From: Nostoc sp. FACHB-152
GTDB lineage: Bacteria; Cyanobacteriota; Cyanobacteriia; Cyanobacteriales; Nostocaceae
DNA: 44,101 nt
Reading direction: 5' to 3'
Assembly (NCBI RefSeq): GCF_014697475.1
Contig: NZ_JACJRV010000058.1
Coordinates: forward strand, 1-44,101
The translations under genes were made by a program, and so were the position numbers. Under the pieces are notes generated by a model. That model was not told where the DNA came from. It made no database searches and saw only the letters and a program-made list of their open reading frames with translations. Below, piece after piece: positions 1-8,451 of this stretch (positions within the stretch are counted from its first letter, which is position 1; every line of letters begins with the position of its first letter).

Positions 1-8
1 TATTGACA

Positions 9-203
9 TTAAGTCCTAATAAGCGTCCTTTCTACCAACAAGGTCAAAGAGCTATGAGACTTATTCTGTCTGCATTCTAGCCCTTTTTGTAGCCCCTTAA
101 GATCTAGTTGTGGCGCACCTAAGATAAAAACATAGTAATATGCTGCACTACTAAGGATAGCGATCGCACCTGCTAAACTTAGATAAAATTTAGAAATTTT
201 CAT
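9..203 (-). CDS. Small hypothetical membrane-anchored protein
   Basis: A 64-residue frame. Residues about 5-30 form one hydrophobic segment (FYLSLAGAIAILSSAAYYYV), followed by a short polar tail, so it would be a single-pass membrane or exported peptide. No clear ribosome binding site precedes the ATG; the region is AT-rich. I do not recognise a family. It lies downstream of the esterase gene on the same strand, but a hairpin repeat separates them, so a shared transcript is doubtful. It may be a real small gene, the remnant of a longer one, or a chance frame. Confidence 0.35.
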   Translation of the reverse strand: MKISKFYLSLAGAIAILSSAAYYYVFILGAPQLDLKGLQKGLECRQNKSHSSLTLLVERTLIRT

Positions 204-235
204 ATATTTATCAGCAGGGAAATTAAGAAGATTAT

Positions 236-264
236 ATCCCCGACTTATTGAAGAAGTCGGGGAT
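236..264. repeat. Palindromic hairpin repeat (ATCCCCGACTT type)
   Basis: Arms ATCCCCGACTT (236-246) and AAGTCGGGGAT (254-264) are perfect reverse complements around a 7-base loop. The same core recurs at 26050-26080, so this is a dispersed palindromic repeat. It lies just past the end of the minus-strand esterase gene and could help stop transcription, although no T-run follows it on that strand. Confidence 0.7.
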
Positions 265-315
265 CTAGTTGTTCACATTAATCTATGACGAAATTTAAAT
301 CTACTGCTATCAAGA

Positions 316-1272
316 TTAATGATTCTGTTGAGTTTTTGCTGGTTTAACACCTACATTATCAGCAGCATGGGCAATTTCTGCAATCCGAAATTGCTCGCCT
401 ACAAATGTTAGAGAATCTGCTAAGTGTTCCCGCCAGTATTGCCAAGTATGACTGCCAGGAAACTGCCGAAATAGATTATAAACTTTTTGTTGGCTAAGAA
501 CTTGAGAAAATTCTTTAGCATCATTTAATTCTTCGGTATCAGATTCGCCTGAATCTAGATAAATTCGCAATCTTTTTATAGCTGGCGATGGCAGAGTTTT
601 GATATAAATGATTGGGCTATTTTGCGGGCCAGTTTTGTCTTTAAAGTAGCCACTATGACTAAATAAAATAGAAAAATTCTGCAAATTATGCAATCCAACA
701 TTCATTGCACCCCAACCACCAGAAGATAATCCACCCATCGCCCAAAAATCGGGATTAGGTAAAGTACGATAGCGACTCTGCACTATTTTTACTAGTTCAT
801 ATCCTACTGCTGTGGAAACTTTACCATTAGGGCCGTCGATATATTGGGGATCAAAATAGGGGCTAGAACCGCGTTTATCGTTACCATCAGGCGTGATAAT
901 AATACTGGGTGGTAACTTACCTGTGGTGTAGAGTTTGGTCAGCGTTTTGAGTGCTTGTCCTTTTTTATCGCTGAACCAGTCAAGGGGTTCACCGTGTCCA
1001 CCGTGGAGAAGGAAAATTACAGGGTAGTGTTGTTGGGGATTTTGGTCATAGCCAGGAGGTAAAGACACACCATAGGTGCGCTTTCCTAGCATTACTTTGC
1101 TGTCGTAAGATTCAATTTTATAGCTGAGAGGAATGGCTAAAGTACTAGCATTGGGTTGTGCTGGTAGGGAAGAAGCGATTATTTGTGGTGGTTTAGCAGC
1201 TATAGTTTCGGAATATTTACAGCCAACTAAAGTTAATGCTGAAATTAGTAATAGAATTTTTTTGTAGTTCAT
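316..1272 (-). CDS. Lipoprotein esterase, alpha/beta hydrolase (esterase D type)
   Basis: A 318-residue protein with a lipoprotein signal: hydrophobic residues 6-17 then lipobox LVGC with Cys18, so the mature protein is probably tethered to a membrane. The rest fits the putative esterase family (PF00756; esterase D, antigen 85-like). It has an oxyanion segment VIFLLHGGHGE (about 85-95), nucleophile elbow GLSSG with Ser183, an acidic residue in LDSGESD (240-246) and His275 in GSHTWQYW. Such enzymes hydrolyse carboxyl esters, often on acylated sugars or siderophores; the substrate here cannot be read. It starts 9 bases after the neighbouring hydrolase gene ends, so the two are probably co-transcribed. 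Confidence 0.85.
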   Translation of the reverse strand: MNYKKILLLISALTLVGCKYSETIAAKPPQIIASSLPAQPNASTLAIPLSYKIESYDSKVMLGKRTYGVSLPPGYDQNPQQHYPVIFLLHGGHGEPLDWFSDKKGQALKTLTKLYTTGKLPPSIIITPDGNDKRGSSPYFDPQYIDGPNGKVSTAVGYELVKIVQSRYRTLPNPDFWAMGGLSSGGWGAMNVGLHNLQNFSILFSHSGYFKDKTGPQNSPIIYIKTLPSPAIKRLRIYLDSGESDTEELNDAKEFSQVLSQQKVYNLFRQFPGSHTWQYWREHLADSLTFVGEQFRIAEIAHAADNVGVKPAKTQQNH

Positions 1273-1281
1273 ACTGAGAAA

Positions 1282-2130
1282 TTAGACATAAATTTGTTTG
1301 TTTAACCAATCTGCGATCGCTTGATTAACTAACTCTGGACACTCTGCCATTACGAGATGTCCGGCTTTAGCAAAATGTAAATGAGTACCGTTTACAAAAT
1401 GACTTGCTAACTCATCTCCCATTTTTTTAGTAAACATGGGGTCTTTTCCCGCAGTTATTACTAAAGTTGGAAGATGCAAATTTTGCGGTAGTGCATGACG
1501 GACAAAAAAGTTATAGTCCCAAAAAATTTCTAAGGATTTGTAAGCATCAAAATCAGTAGGTACAGGATTTTCAGCAAAAAACCTTTCCATGACACTATGA
1601 CGGTAAGAAGTCGAGAGGAAGTTATTGAATATTTGCACTCCTGGTAAATGGTAAAGATGTCTACCACCCCAAGCCATCAACTTCATTAGCGGAATTTCCC
1701 ACCAAGGTGCTAAATCATGAGTACCACCAGCAATGGCAATCATCGCACTTACTTTATGGTGTTGGGCAAATTCTAAACCGATAGGAACGCCATAACTATG
1801 ACAGCACAATACAGGTGATTCGATGCCAAACTTATGCAACAATCGCACCAAATCTCGGCAATGTCGCCCAATAGAATAGCGTGAGTAACGGCTAGATAGT
1901 CCATGTCCTGCTAAATCATAGGCGAGAACTTCCCAACCTTGATGTTGGGCAAACTCATACTGCATTCTAAAGTTAAAATGATTGCCCATTCCTCCGTGGA
2001 TAAAAACTATCGGCGGAGTCACACCAGGACTATGGCAAACTTGTAAATTTATTCCTCGCCGCAGGTGAATTGAGGAACCGACTAAGACATCTTCAAAAGA
2101 ATCATCATCTGTCATGGAAAGTTGCTGCAT
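1282..2130 (-). CDS. Alpha/beta hydrolase
   Basis: A single-domain alpha/beta hydrolase of about 282 residues. Numbering from the ATG at 2130, it has FIHGGMGNHF (43-52, oxyanion region), DLAGHGLSS, a nucleophile elbow CHSYG with Ser112, Asp230 in TAGKDPMF and His258 in AKAGHLVMAE. The elbow has Cys where the usual G-x-S-x-G has its first Gly. The frame stays open to a TTG at 2169, but that TTG and the next codons match the edge of a dispersed repeat also found near 20950, and no ribosome binding site precedes it, so I prefer the ATG at 2130 (another lies at 2115). It probably shares an operon with the downstream esterase. Substrate unknown. Confidence 0.8.
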   Translation of the reverse strand: MQQLSMTDDDSFEDVLVGSSIHLRRGINLQVCHSPGVTPPIVFIHGGMGNHFNFRMQYEFAQHQGWEVLAYDLAGHGLSSRYSRYSIGRHCRDLVRLLHKFGIESPVLCCHSYGVPIGLEFAQHHKVSAMIAIAGGTHDLAPWWEIPLMKLMAWGGRHLYHLPGVQIFNNFLSTSYRHSVMERFFAENPVPTDFDAYKSLEIFWDYNFFVRHALPQNLHLPTLVITAGKDPMFTKKMGDELASHFVNGTHLHFAKAGHLVMAECPELVNQAIADWLNKQIYV

Positions 2131-2173
2131 TACTGGTTTAAAATTTGATGGTTTTACAGCAATAGCCAAGGCA

Positions 2174-2252
2174 GTTAGAACATCGGTAGATGATAAAACT
2201 TAGATAGAAAAAGACTTTTAACTCTGTCACCTGTTCACTGTCCCCTGCTATA
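2174..2252. repeat. Dispersed repeat, short copy
   Basis: About 80 bases, from an ACATCGGTAGATG-like segment to TCCCCTGCTATA. It matches 20963-21062 closely, including the shared block AAGACTTTTAACTCTGTCAC and the end TGTCCCCTGCTATA. Here the CACCTGT-type heptamer section is short. It sits between the divergent hydrolase and membrane-protein genes and so covers their promoter region. Confidence 0.75.
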
Positions 2253-2326
2253 GATCAAAAGCTTAAGCCTGTGATATGACAATGCTGTGTCAAGGTAATG
2301 GAATATTTGCGAATAGGATTAAAAGA

Positions 2327-3268
2327 ATGCCTAAAAAGCTGCAACTGGAGTTTAGTTCTATATTTGGCTTGTTGCTGCTGGTGCTTTCTATATGGGCGAT
2401 CGCCAACGAACTACGCGAGTATAATTATCATGATATTTTCAATGCGATCGCTGCAATTCCTCAACAACGATTGGCTTGGGCAATTGGGTTAACAGTTTTC
2501 GGCTATATAGTAATGGCTGGGTACGATATTTTAGGCTTTGCTTATATTAATCGTTCCCTGCACTGGCAAAAGATTGCTTTGACTAACTTTATTAGTTCTA
2601 GCTTTAGTAATACTATTGGTTTTGCCTTGTTGACTGGTAGTGCTATCCGCTATCGATTTTATTCTAAATGGCAAGTTTCACGAATTGCGATCGCTCAAAT
2701 AATTGCATTCGTTAATTTCACTTTTTGGTTAGGAATGTTTACTGTTGCTGGGTTAATCTTTCTGATTCATCCTTTAAAAATTCCCACGCAGCTACATTTA
2801 CCATTTACCACCGTGCGTCCTTTAGGTGTAATATTTCTCTGCTTAATTCTAATTTATTTAATCGCTAGTTTTACTATTAAACAACCATTAATTATTCGCA
2901 ACCATGAATTCCGCTTTCCATCTTTCCCGATATCCCTGATGCAAATAATTATTTCTAGTCTTGATTGGATGTTTGCAGCAGCCGTACTTTATGCTTTATT
3001 ACCTACTTACACGCCTTTAGCTTATCTAGACTTTTTAGGAATTTATTTACTAGCAATGTTTGCCGGTATTGTTAGTAATGTTCCTGGTGGGTTAGGCGTA
3101 TTTGAAACAGTAATTTTATTAATTCTTTCTGCCAAAATTTCTGCGGTAGCAGTTTTAGGGTCAATGTTAGCTTATCGCGGTGTATATTACTTTTTACCTC
3201 TGCTATTAGCGACAGGTTTATTAACATTTGATGAGATTGGAGGAGGCAGAAGACAGGAGGCAGAATAA
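2327..3268 (+). CDS. UPF0104 / LPG-synthase-type integral membrane protein
   Basis: A 313-residue polytopic membrane protein with about 7-8 hydrophobic segments. Near the C-terminus is GIVSNVPGGLGVFE, typical of the lysylphosphatidylglycerol synthase transmembrane family (PF03706, UPF0104, related to the MprF flippase part and AglD). It lacks the soluble MprF aminoacyl-transfer domain, so it is not a full LPG synthase; lipid flipping or help in glycolipid synthesis is only inferred. The frame is open to an ATG at 2276, but the ATG at 2327 has AGGA eight bases upstream and starts MPKKLQLEF, which looks like a normal membrane-protein N-terminus. Confidence 0.8.
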   Translation: MPKKLQLEFSSIFGLLLLVLSIWAIANELREYNYHDIFNAIAAIPQQRLAWAIGLTVFGYIVMAGYDILGFAYINRSLHWQKIALTNFISSSFSNTIGFALLTGSAIRYRFYSKWQVSRIAIAQIIAFVNFTFWLGMFTVAGLIFLIHPLKIPTQLHLPFTTVRPLGVIFLCLILIYLIASFTIKQPLIIRNHEFRFPSFPISLMQIIISSLDWMFAAAVLYALLPTYTPLAYLDFLGIYLLAMFAGIVSNVPGGLGVFETVILLILSAKISAVAVLGSMLAYRGVYYFLPLLLATGLLTFDEIGGGRRQEAE

Positions 3269-3400
3269 TTTTAGATTTTGGATTTGTAATCTACAAATCT
3301 AAAATCTATTTGTTAACAGTGACAAAGATGTGTTAAAGTGACATCGTTCTGTCAACACTAACAAATAATTAGTTAATGCATAACAGTTTATCTAATCAAA

Positions 3401-3472
3401 AGCCCGTGACGAGGATTGAACTCGTGACCTCACCCTTACCAAGGGTGTGCTCTACCACTGAGCCACACGGGC
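3401..3472 (-). tRNA. trnT: tRNA-Thr (anticodon GGT)
   Basis: The reverse complement folds as a 72-base tRNA: acceptor GCCCGTG/CACGGGC, D-stem GCTC/GAGC, anticodon stem CACCC/GGGTG with loop TTGGTAA (anticodon GGT), T-stem ACGAG/CTCGT with loop TTCAATC, discriminator T. CCA is not encoded. It lies 77 bases downstream of tRNA-Tyr on the same strand, so the two may be co-transcribed. Confidence 0.97.
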
Positions 3473-3549
3473 AAAATGAGCTTCTTCGTTTTTTATTATA
3501 AGCTATAATTCTGGAATTACATACCAGATATTAATAACTTTGTGAGAGG

Positions 3550-3631
3550 TGGGCCGGGCTGGATTTGAACCAGCGTAGGCAAAGCCAGCGGATTTACAGT
3601 CCGCCTCCATTAACCACTCGGACACCGACCC
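3550..3631 (-). tRNA. trnY: tRNA-Tyr (anticodon GTA)
   Basis: The reverse complement folds as a class II tRNA of 82 bases: acceptor GGGTCGG/CCGGCCC with one T-G pair, anticodon stem GCGGA/TCCGC with loop CTGTAAA (anticodon GTA), a long variable arm with GGC-TTT-GCC pairing, T-stem CTGG/CCAG with TTCAAAT loop, discriminator A. CCA is not encoded. Confidence 0.97.
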
Positions 3632-3722
3632 GTTTCGTCTCACGATTTATCATAGTAGCAACAGAATTTAAAAAGTGCAAGCCTTTTTCAAAAAAAAGGC
3701 GGTGAACTTCACCGCCACCCAC

Positions 3723-5540
3723 CTAATTTAGAAGTTCACCTGTTTCTTGCAGGGAGTGCAAGCGGCGGTAAATGCCCTCGTGACGCAAGAGTTCTTCGTG
3801 GCTACCGACTTCGACAATTCGCCCTTGATCTAATACCACAATCTTGTCTGCATCCCGTACTGTACTTAAACGGTGAGCAACCACGATAGTAGTACAAGTG
3901 CCTTGAATCGATCGCATCGCCATTTGAATTGAACGTTCCGACTCGTAATCTAGGCTAGATGTGGCTTCGTCAAAAATCAGTATGTCTGGTTCTACTAGCA
4001 ACGCTCTAGCAATTCCTAAACGTTGTCTTTGTCCGCCAGACAGCCTCACGCCACGTTCGCCAACGATGGTGTAATAACCTTGGGGTAGGTGTTCCACTAC
4101 CTCATCAACTCTGGCTATCCTACAGGCTTCTTGAACTTCCTCAAATGTGGCATTTGGTCTACCATAGGTGAGGTTATCCAAGACTGTACCGTTGAAAATA
4201 TCTACTTCTTGGTGAACGATCGCCAACCTGCGTCTATACTTACCTACATCCAAGCTGCGAATATTTTGACCATCGATCAAAATTTGTCCTGCTTGGGGTT
4301 CAAAATAGCGCAACAGCAGTTTTACTAAAGTAGATTTGCCAGAACCAGAACGACCTACTAAAGCAATTGTTTGATAAGGTTCAATTAGCAGGTTGATATC
4401 TTGCAAAACTTGGCGGTTAGCATCATATCCAAAACTTACATGAGAAAATTCTACTTTGCCAGTAAATTTATAAGCTGATTCTGCCTCATTTTCTATTAAA
4501 AGACTGGATGTATCATCACTCGTTGGCTCTTGCAAAAATTCGTGAAACCGCAACATCGAAGAATAGCGACGAGCAAAAACTTCTGCCAAGGTGCTAATCG
4601 GTTCTAATTCAGCATATGCCATGCTCGAAAGTGTCAAAGTCATCACAAAATGACCAAGAGAAATTCTCCGGTGTACCGTTGCTACTAAGGTCAAACCTAA
4701 AATCGTAAATACACAAAACTGGATGACTGTCTTTTGCCAAGTTAGCAGTTTCACATAACTTTTGTGGATACGATGTTCGACTACTGTAAGCTCACGATTT
4801 AAACGTTGCTGTTGCCGTTGTAATTCCCTAGCTTCTGTAGCAAACGCTTTTACTGTTTTGATATTGGTGATTAATTCGGAAGTCCGACTTTCGGTATCTT
4901 CCATATATTTGTCCAAGCGTTCTTCGTGCCAAATTATTCGCCTTAAGTCTTTCAAGCTAAAGGCAAGGATAATTACAAAGGAGATTAGATATAAAATTGC
5001 AATTCGCCATTCAATAAATAAGATAAACCCAAAAATTCCCAGTACACGTAGCAGTTTGGGAATTAACTGTCCAGCGATTTCTGGATAAGTCCAAGTATGG
5101 TTAGAAACGCCTCTAGCCACTCTGCCAGCAATTCGTCCGGGGTTATTTACATCATAAAATTCTAGAGGAAGAGAAAGTATTTTTTCTATAGCTGTTTGAT
5201 TTTTTTCTCTGCGCGACCTTAAAGCAATATCCCAATGAAACCAAGCCGTTAACCAAGGTTGTGTTGGCGCACGTACTACAGTTACTAAAAAAATTAACCC
5301 TAATAATACGCCTAAAGATAGAGTTTGATTAACGGGATAGTTGATGGTTTCTGAAAACGCAGCGATCGCACCTTGCAACGGTTTGTCTAATGGTTGGCCA
5401 GACAATATGTTTAAAATCTGCCCAATCGCATAAGGGACAACCAAATCAATAATTTCGTAAATACTTGACGCTGCAATACTGAAAACGCTCTGTTTCCAGT
5501 GGGGACGAAAATAATCAATAATATCTCGAAATTTTGCCAT
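3723..5540 (-). CDS. ABC exporter, fused permease-ATPase
   Basis: A 605-residue half-transporter that would act as a homodimer or heterodimer in the inner membrane. The membrane domain (about 15-320) has roughly six hydrophobic segments. The ATPase domain (about 362-600) has Walker A GRSGSGKST (396-404), signature LSGGQRQR (500-507), Walker B ILIFDEATSSLD (520-531) and switch His556. The layout is that of MsbA/MdlB-type lipid, peptide or drug exporters; cargo cannot be read. The ATG is preceded by a purine-poor leader, but MAKFRDIIDYFRPHW is a typical N-terminus for the family. No partner gene is adjacent. Confidence 0.92.
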   Translation of the reverse strand: MAKFRDIIDYFRPHWKQSVFSIAASSIYEIIDLVVPYAIGQILNILSGQPLDKPLQGAIAAFSETINYPVNQTLSLGVLLGLIFLVTVVRAPTQPWLTAWFHWDIALRSRREKNQTAIEKILSLPLEFYDVNNPGRIAGRVARGVSNHTWTYPEIAGQLIPKLLRVLGIFGFILFIEWRIAILYLISFVIILAFSLKDLRRIIWHEERLDKYMEDTESRTSELITNIKTVKAFATEARELQRQQQRLNRELTVVEHRIHKSYVKLLTWQKTVIQFCVFTILGLTLVATVHRRISLGHFVMTLTLSSMAYAELEPISTLAEVFARRYSSMLRFHEFLQEPTSDDTSSLLIENEAESAYKFTGKVEFSHVSFGYDANRQVLQDINLLIEPYQTIALVGRSGSGKSTLVKLLLRYFEPQAGQILIDGQNIRSLDVGKYRRRLAIVHQEVDIFNGTVLDNLTYGRPNATFEEVQEACRIARVDEVVEHLPQGYYTIVGERGVRLSGGQRQRLGIARALLVEPDILIFDEATSSLDYESERSIQMAMRSIQGTCTTIVVAHRLSTVRDADKIVVLDQGRIVEVGSHEELLRHEGIYRRLHSLQETGELLN

Positions 5541-5628
5541 GTTAGATTTTGTCCAAGAGCGCGAGCTTGAGCTTGGACTTTTTATACTACAAATGTATTA
5601 CACAAGAGTCAATAGCCAACCTGCTAAA

Positions 5629-6426
5629 TCATTCTTCCGGAGGATTTGAGAGTTCTTCGGGATAAAATTCGAGGCGATAGCGATAAAGGGCGACTGGTCG
5701 AGAACCGGCTTGAAAGTAATCTGGGTCTTGAGGTGAAAGATAGACAGCAGTAACTTGATCTGCTTCTATTTTGGGATTACTTGTCGCTAGCTTATGGTAA
5801 GCTGTTGTCGATTCTACAGAATTAAAGTACGGACGAGAACCGCCTTTAAATAGTTGTTGAAATACTTCAGCAGTGATAAATTTACCATCAGAAATAGTTT
5901 CTGTACCACGGCTAGTAACGATGGAAACTAATTGACGTTCTCCGCGTAAAAATGTAATTTGCCGATTAGGATTGTCTGGATCTACTTTGACAGATAATAC
6001 AGCTTCATCACCTAAATAAGCTTTGGCTAAATTCAAGCTATTAAACGCTCTATCTGCAACTAAAATTGGTGATTGATTATCGATTTTGGGAATAAATTTT
6101 AAGCTATTTATTACAGGCTGTTTTTCTTTAATAAACCTGACTAAAAAACTGACAGGTTGATTAAGTTGTTTGCGGTTACTTTCAAATCCAGGCGTAATAA
6201 TATCTGGTGCTAAAGGTGCAGCTAAATCTATTAATGTACTTGTTACTTTCCAAGTACCTGCCATCCATTCAGGATAAACTAAATCGCCGGAAGCTGGCTG
6301 TACTGAAGTTAATTTGTTCCATTGCGGAAAGTTTGCCAAATGTTCAGATAGTTCGCCTGCTGCTGCATTCCCACCCCATCCCAGCAGGAATAAAACAACC
6401 AAGCATAAATTATAAATTAACCTCAT
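5629..6426 (-). CDS. Secreted conserved cyanobacterial/plastid protein (DUF6816-like)
   Basis: A 265-residue protein with an N-terminal signal peptide (hydrophobic LCLVVLFLLGWGG, likely cut after NAAA), so periplasmic or thylakoid-lumenal. After it comes YPEWMAGTWKVTS (about 52-64), a motif I remember from a family shared by cyanobacteria and plant chloroplasts (DUF6816); that family name is from memory and unchecked. The remainder looks like an all-beta lipocalin-like fold, with no catalytic motif visible. It lies 88 bases upstream of the ABC transporter gene on the same strand. Function unknown. Confidence 0.75.
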   Translation of the reverse strand: MRLIYNLCLVVLFLLGWGGNAAAGELSEHLANFPQWNKLTSVQPASGDLVYPEWMAGTWKVTSTLIDLAAPLAPDIITPGFESNRKQLNQPVSFLVRFIKEKQPVINSLKFIPKIDNQSPILVADRAFNSLNLAKAYLGDEAVLSVKVDPDNPNRQITFLRGERQLVSIVTSRGTETISDGKFITAEVFQQLFKGGSRPYFNSVESTTAYHKLATSNPKIEADQVTAVYLSPQDPDYFQAGSRPVALYRYRLEFYPEELSNPPEE

Positions 6427-6477
6427 ATTAATTTTGGTTTTTAAAATAAAAGCAGTTAGAAACCGCGTCTACACAGA

Positions 6478-6500
6478 CAAAACCCGCCTGCGCGGGTTTC
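6478..6500 (-). terminator. Hairpin terminator
   Basis: AAACCCGC and GCGGGTTT pair across a 4-base loop, and on the minus strand a short T-rich run follows. It lies downstream of the ChuX-like gene and upstream of the DUF6816-like gene, so it probably separates their transcripts. Confidence 0.6.
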
Positions 6501-6527
6501 AAACTATTAACTAATTTTTTAGTTCTT

Positions 6528-6700
6528 GTAGGTTGGGTAGAGCATAGCGTAACCCAAAAATTATGTTGGTTCCAATAGCCTTTGGGTGTCTAAGTTACAC
6601 CAGACCTACGCTAATTATAAGCCTTGAGTCCGACATAATATCAAGCAATTGCCAAAAACGAAGCTTGTGTTGGGTTACGCTGTCGCTCCACTCAACCTAC
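6528..6700. repeat. MITE-like element with about 30-bp imperfect inverted ends
   Basis: The left arm (6528-6556) GTAGGTTGGGTAGAGC and onward matches the reverse complement of the right arm (6670-6700), differing at about four or five positions and sharing AGCGTAACCCAA. The interior of roughly 110 bases has no open frame. The size and inverted ends suggest a non-autonomous mobile element or dispersed repeat. It fills most of the spacer between two minus-strand genes. Confidence 0.65.
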
Positions 6701-6717
6701 TACAAATGACAATTAGC

Positions 6718-7122
6718 TTATAACTCTACTGGCAAAGGTTGCCAAACTTCGCCATACTTTTCTTTTAAAGTCTGCCAAGCTTCTACTTGTCCTGGTTCAT
6801 ATTCTCCTGGTTTACCCCATTGCAAAAATAAGCTTAAAGCCGATTCTTGTTTCTCATCTAAAAAGCGGATGGCGTAAGTTGTAAAATTGCCACGTTTTGC
6901 TTCACCTGTTTCAAATTTCACCTGGGTAATTTTATCCATATTGAGGTGAAATTCAAAGCCTTCAGTGTGCATATTTGCATATTTACCTTTAGGCAATTCA
7001 GCATAAAATAGCTTTTCTATTTTGCCGCGTGCTTCTAATACAGCTGCACTGCTAGTTACGATTAATCGTAACGTTCCTAGAGTTTCACAGGCTTCTAAAA
7101 ATTCTTTTAAATTTGCACTCAT
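6718..7122 (-). CDS. ChuX/HutX-like heme-utilisation fold protein
   Basis: About 134 residues. The segment LGTLRLIVTSSAAVLEARGK, then NMHTEGFEFHLNMDKITQVKFE and YAIRFLDEKQESALSLFLQW, follows the order of half of the HemS/ChuX/HutX fold (cytosolic heme carriers). I give this as a fold-level resemblance; heme ligands cannot be confirmed by eye. The frame opens nine codons earlier at 7149, but those codons lie in a heptamer repeat, while the ATG at 7122 is preceded by AAGGA at good spacing, so 7122 is chosen. It lies close downstream of phoH on the same strand. Confidence 0.6.
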   Translation of the reverse strand: MSANLKEFLEACETLGTLRLIVTSSAAVLEARGKIEKLFYAELPKGKYANMHTEGFEFHLNMDKITQVKFETGEAKRGNFTTYAIRFLDEKQESALSLFLQWGKPGEYEPGQVEAWQTLKEKYGEVWQPLPVEL

Positions 7123-7144
7123 GATTATTTGTCCTTTGTTATTT

Positions 7145-7175
7145 GTCATTAGTCATTGGTCATTGGTCATTTGCC
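7145..7175. repeat. Heptamer tandem repeat
   Basis: Repeats of the heptamer GTCATTG/GTCATTA in the spacer between phoH and the ChuX-like gene. This is the short tandemly repeated repetitive type well known from Nostoc and Anabaena spacers; a shorter stretch of the same unit lies near 25596-25610. Confidence 0.75.
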
Positions 7176-7219
7176 AGATGAAAATTTTTGACTATTGACT
7201 GTTGACCTTTGACTAATAA

Positions 7220-8173
7220 CTATTTTTCATACTTTTCGTAAGCAGCAACAATTCGCTGTATTAGGGGATGACGTACTACATCTTTTTGGGTGAATTCACA
7301 AAAAGCAATACCTTCAACGTGTTTTAAAATGTCTATGGCTACTGAAAGTCCTGATTGTTGATTATGGGGCAAATCAGTTTGTGTCGTGTCACCTGTAATC
7401 ACCATCCGAGAACGGAAACCCAAACGGGTCAATACCATTTTCATTTGCGCGGGTGTAGTGTTTTGGGCTTCATCCACAATGACGAAAGCATTATTGAGAG
7501 TGCGTCCCCGCATATAAGCCAGTGGTGCGACTTCAATGATGCCACGTTCCATTAAATTGGGGACTTTTTCAACATCGATAAATTCGTAAATCGCATCGTA
7601 AAGCGGACGCAGATAAGGATTGATTTTCTGCTGTAAATCTCCTGGTAAGAAGCCCAACTTTTCGCCTGCTTCAACGGCTGGACGAGTCAAAATCAGTTTT
7701 TCAACTTGATTAGCCAGCAATGCTTGAACGGCAACAACTACAGCGAGATAAGTTTTACCTGTACCAGCAGGCCCAGTGCAGAAGGTAACGTCACGTTTGC
7801 GTATTGCCTCAATGTATTGTCGTTGACGAAATGTTTTAGCGCGGACTTCTTCACCACGACGCGTTTTGGCGAGAACATCTCGACGCAGTTCTTGTAGTTG
7901 GTCTTCTTGATGGCTATCTAAGGCTTGACGAGCTGTTAAAATATCGGCACTGGAAATATTATTGCCTTTAATCCAAAGGTCTTCAAGCGATCGCACTAAT
8001 CTAGAAGCTAGGCTAATCTGTGCATCTGTACCAGAAATATGCAATTCCTGTCCGCGTAGCACTAACATCGCGCCTGTTTGCCGAGACAAGATTTTGAGAT
8101 TTTCTTCACCATCACCTGCAAGGGCGATCGCACTCGGAATATTAGGCAGCTGAATTGTTAAGGCATCTGCCAT
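7220..8173 (-). CDS. phoH: PhoH-like ATPase/RNA helicase-type protein
   Basis: A 317-residue protein. Residues 1-70 form a KH-like N-terminal part; the PhoH ATPase domain follows with Walker A GPAGTGKT (134-141), the PhoH signature ILTRPAVEAGEKLGFLPGD, Walker B VIVDEAQN and sensor MVITGDTTQTDLP. PhoH-like proteins (YbeZ/PhoL type) are linked to ribosome maturation and RNA handling. The gene lies downstream of rpsU on the same strand, fitting a ribosome-linked role, although the phosphate-starvation name is historical. The ATG at 8173 has an AAGAAA stretch upstream. Confidence 0.93.
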   Translation of the reverse strand: MADALTIQLPNIPSAIALAGDGEENLKILSRQTGAMLVLRGQELHISGTDAQISLASRLVRSLEDLWIKGNNISSADILTARQALDSHQEDQLQELRRDVLAKTRRGEEVRAKTFRQRQYIEAIRKRDVTFCTGPAGTGKTYLAVVVAVQALLANQVEKLILTRPAVEAGEKLGFLPGDLQQKINPYLRPLYDAIYEFIDVEKVPNLMERGIIEVAPLAYMRGRTLNNAFVIVDEAQNTTPAQMKMVLTRLGFRSRMVITGDTTQTDLPHNQQSGLSVAIDILKHVEGIAFCEFTQKDVVRHPLIQRIVAAYEKYEK

Positions 8174-8366
8174 AGTTATTTCTTAAATGTGTGAGGAGGA
8201 ATTTTGAACAATGGTCTAGTATTGAGGCTTTTATTACAGTATTTTTACATTATTTTAAGCTGATGAGTCATTTTTCCTGTTGGAATCTCAATGACTATCT
8301 TGGCATTTTCATTTGGTTTTTTATATACAAGACAGTTTATTTAATTTTCTACTATTTTTTTAGTAG

Positions 8367-8392
8367 AGTAGAGACGCGATCGCGTCTCTACT
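8367..8392. repeat. 26-base perfect palindrome centred on HIP1
   Basis: A perfect palindrome whose centre is CGCGATCGCG and whose arms read AGTAGAGACG/CGTCTCTACT. It lies between phoH and rpsU. The AGAGACG/CGTCTCT core recurs in the hairpin at 35267-35291. It could form a cruciform or an RNA hairpin past rpsU, but no T-run follows on the minus strand. Confidence 0.8.
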
Positions 8393-8451
8393 TTGTTGAG
8401 GTGGAAACTAATAAAATTTGCCAACCTCAAATTGCACTTTGGTGTAACCAA

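Noticed and set aside
3660-3720. Terminator between tRNA-Tyr and the ABC gene
   Set aside because: GCCTTTTTCAAAAAAAGGC makes a hairpin past the ABC gene's upstream side only in part and has no clear orientation-specific T-run; left unassigned.
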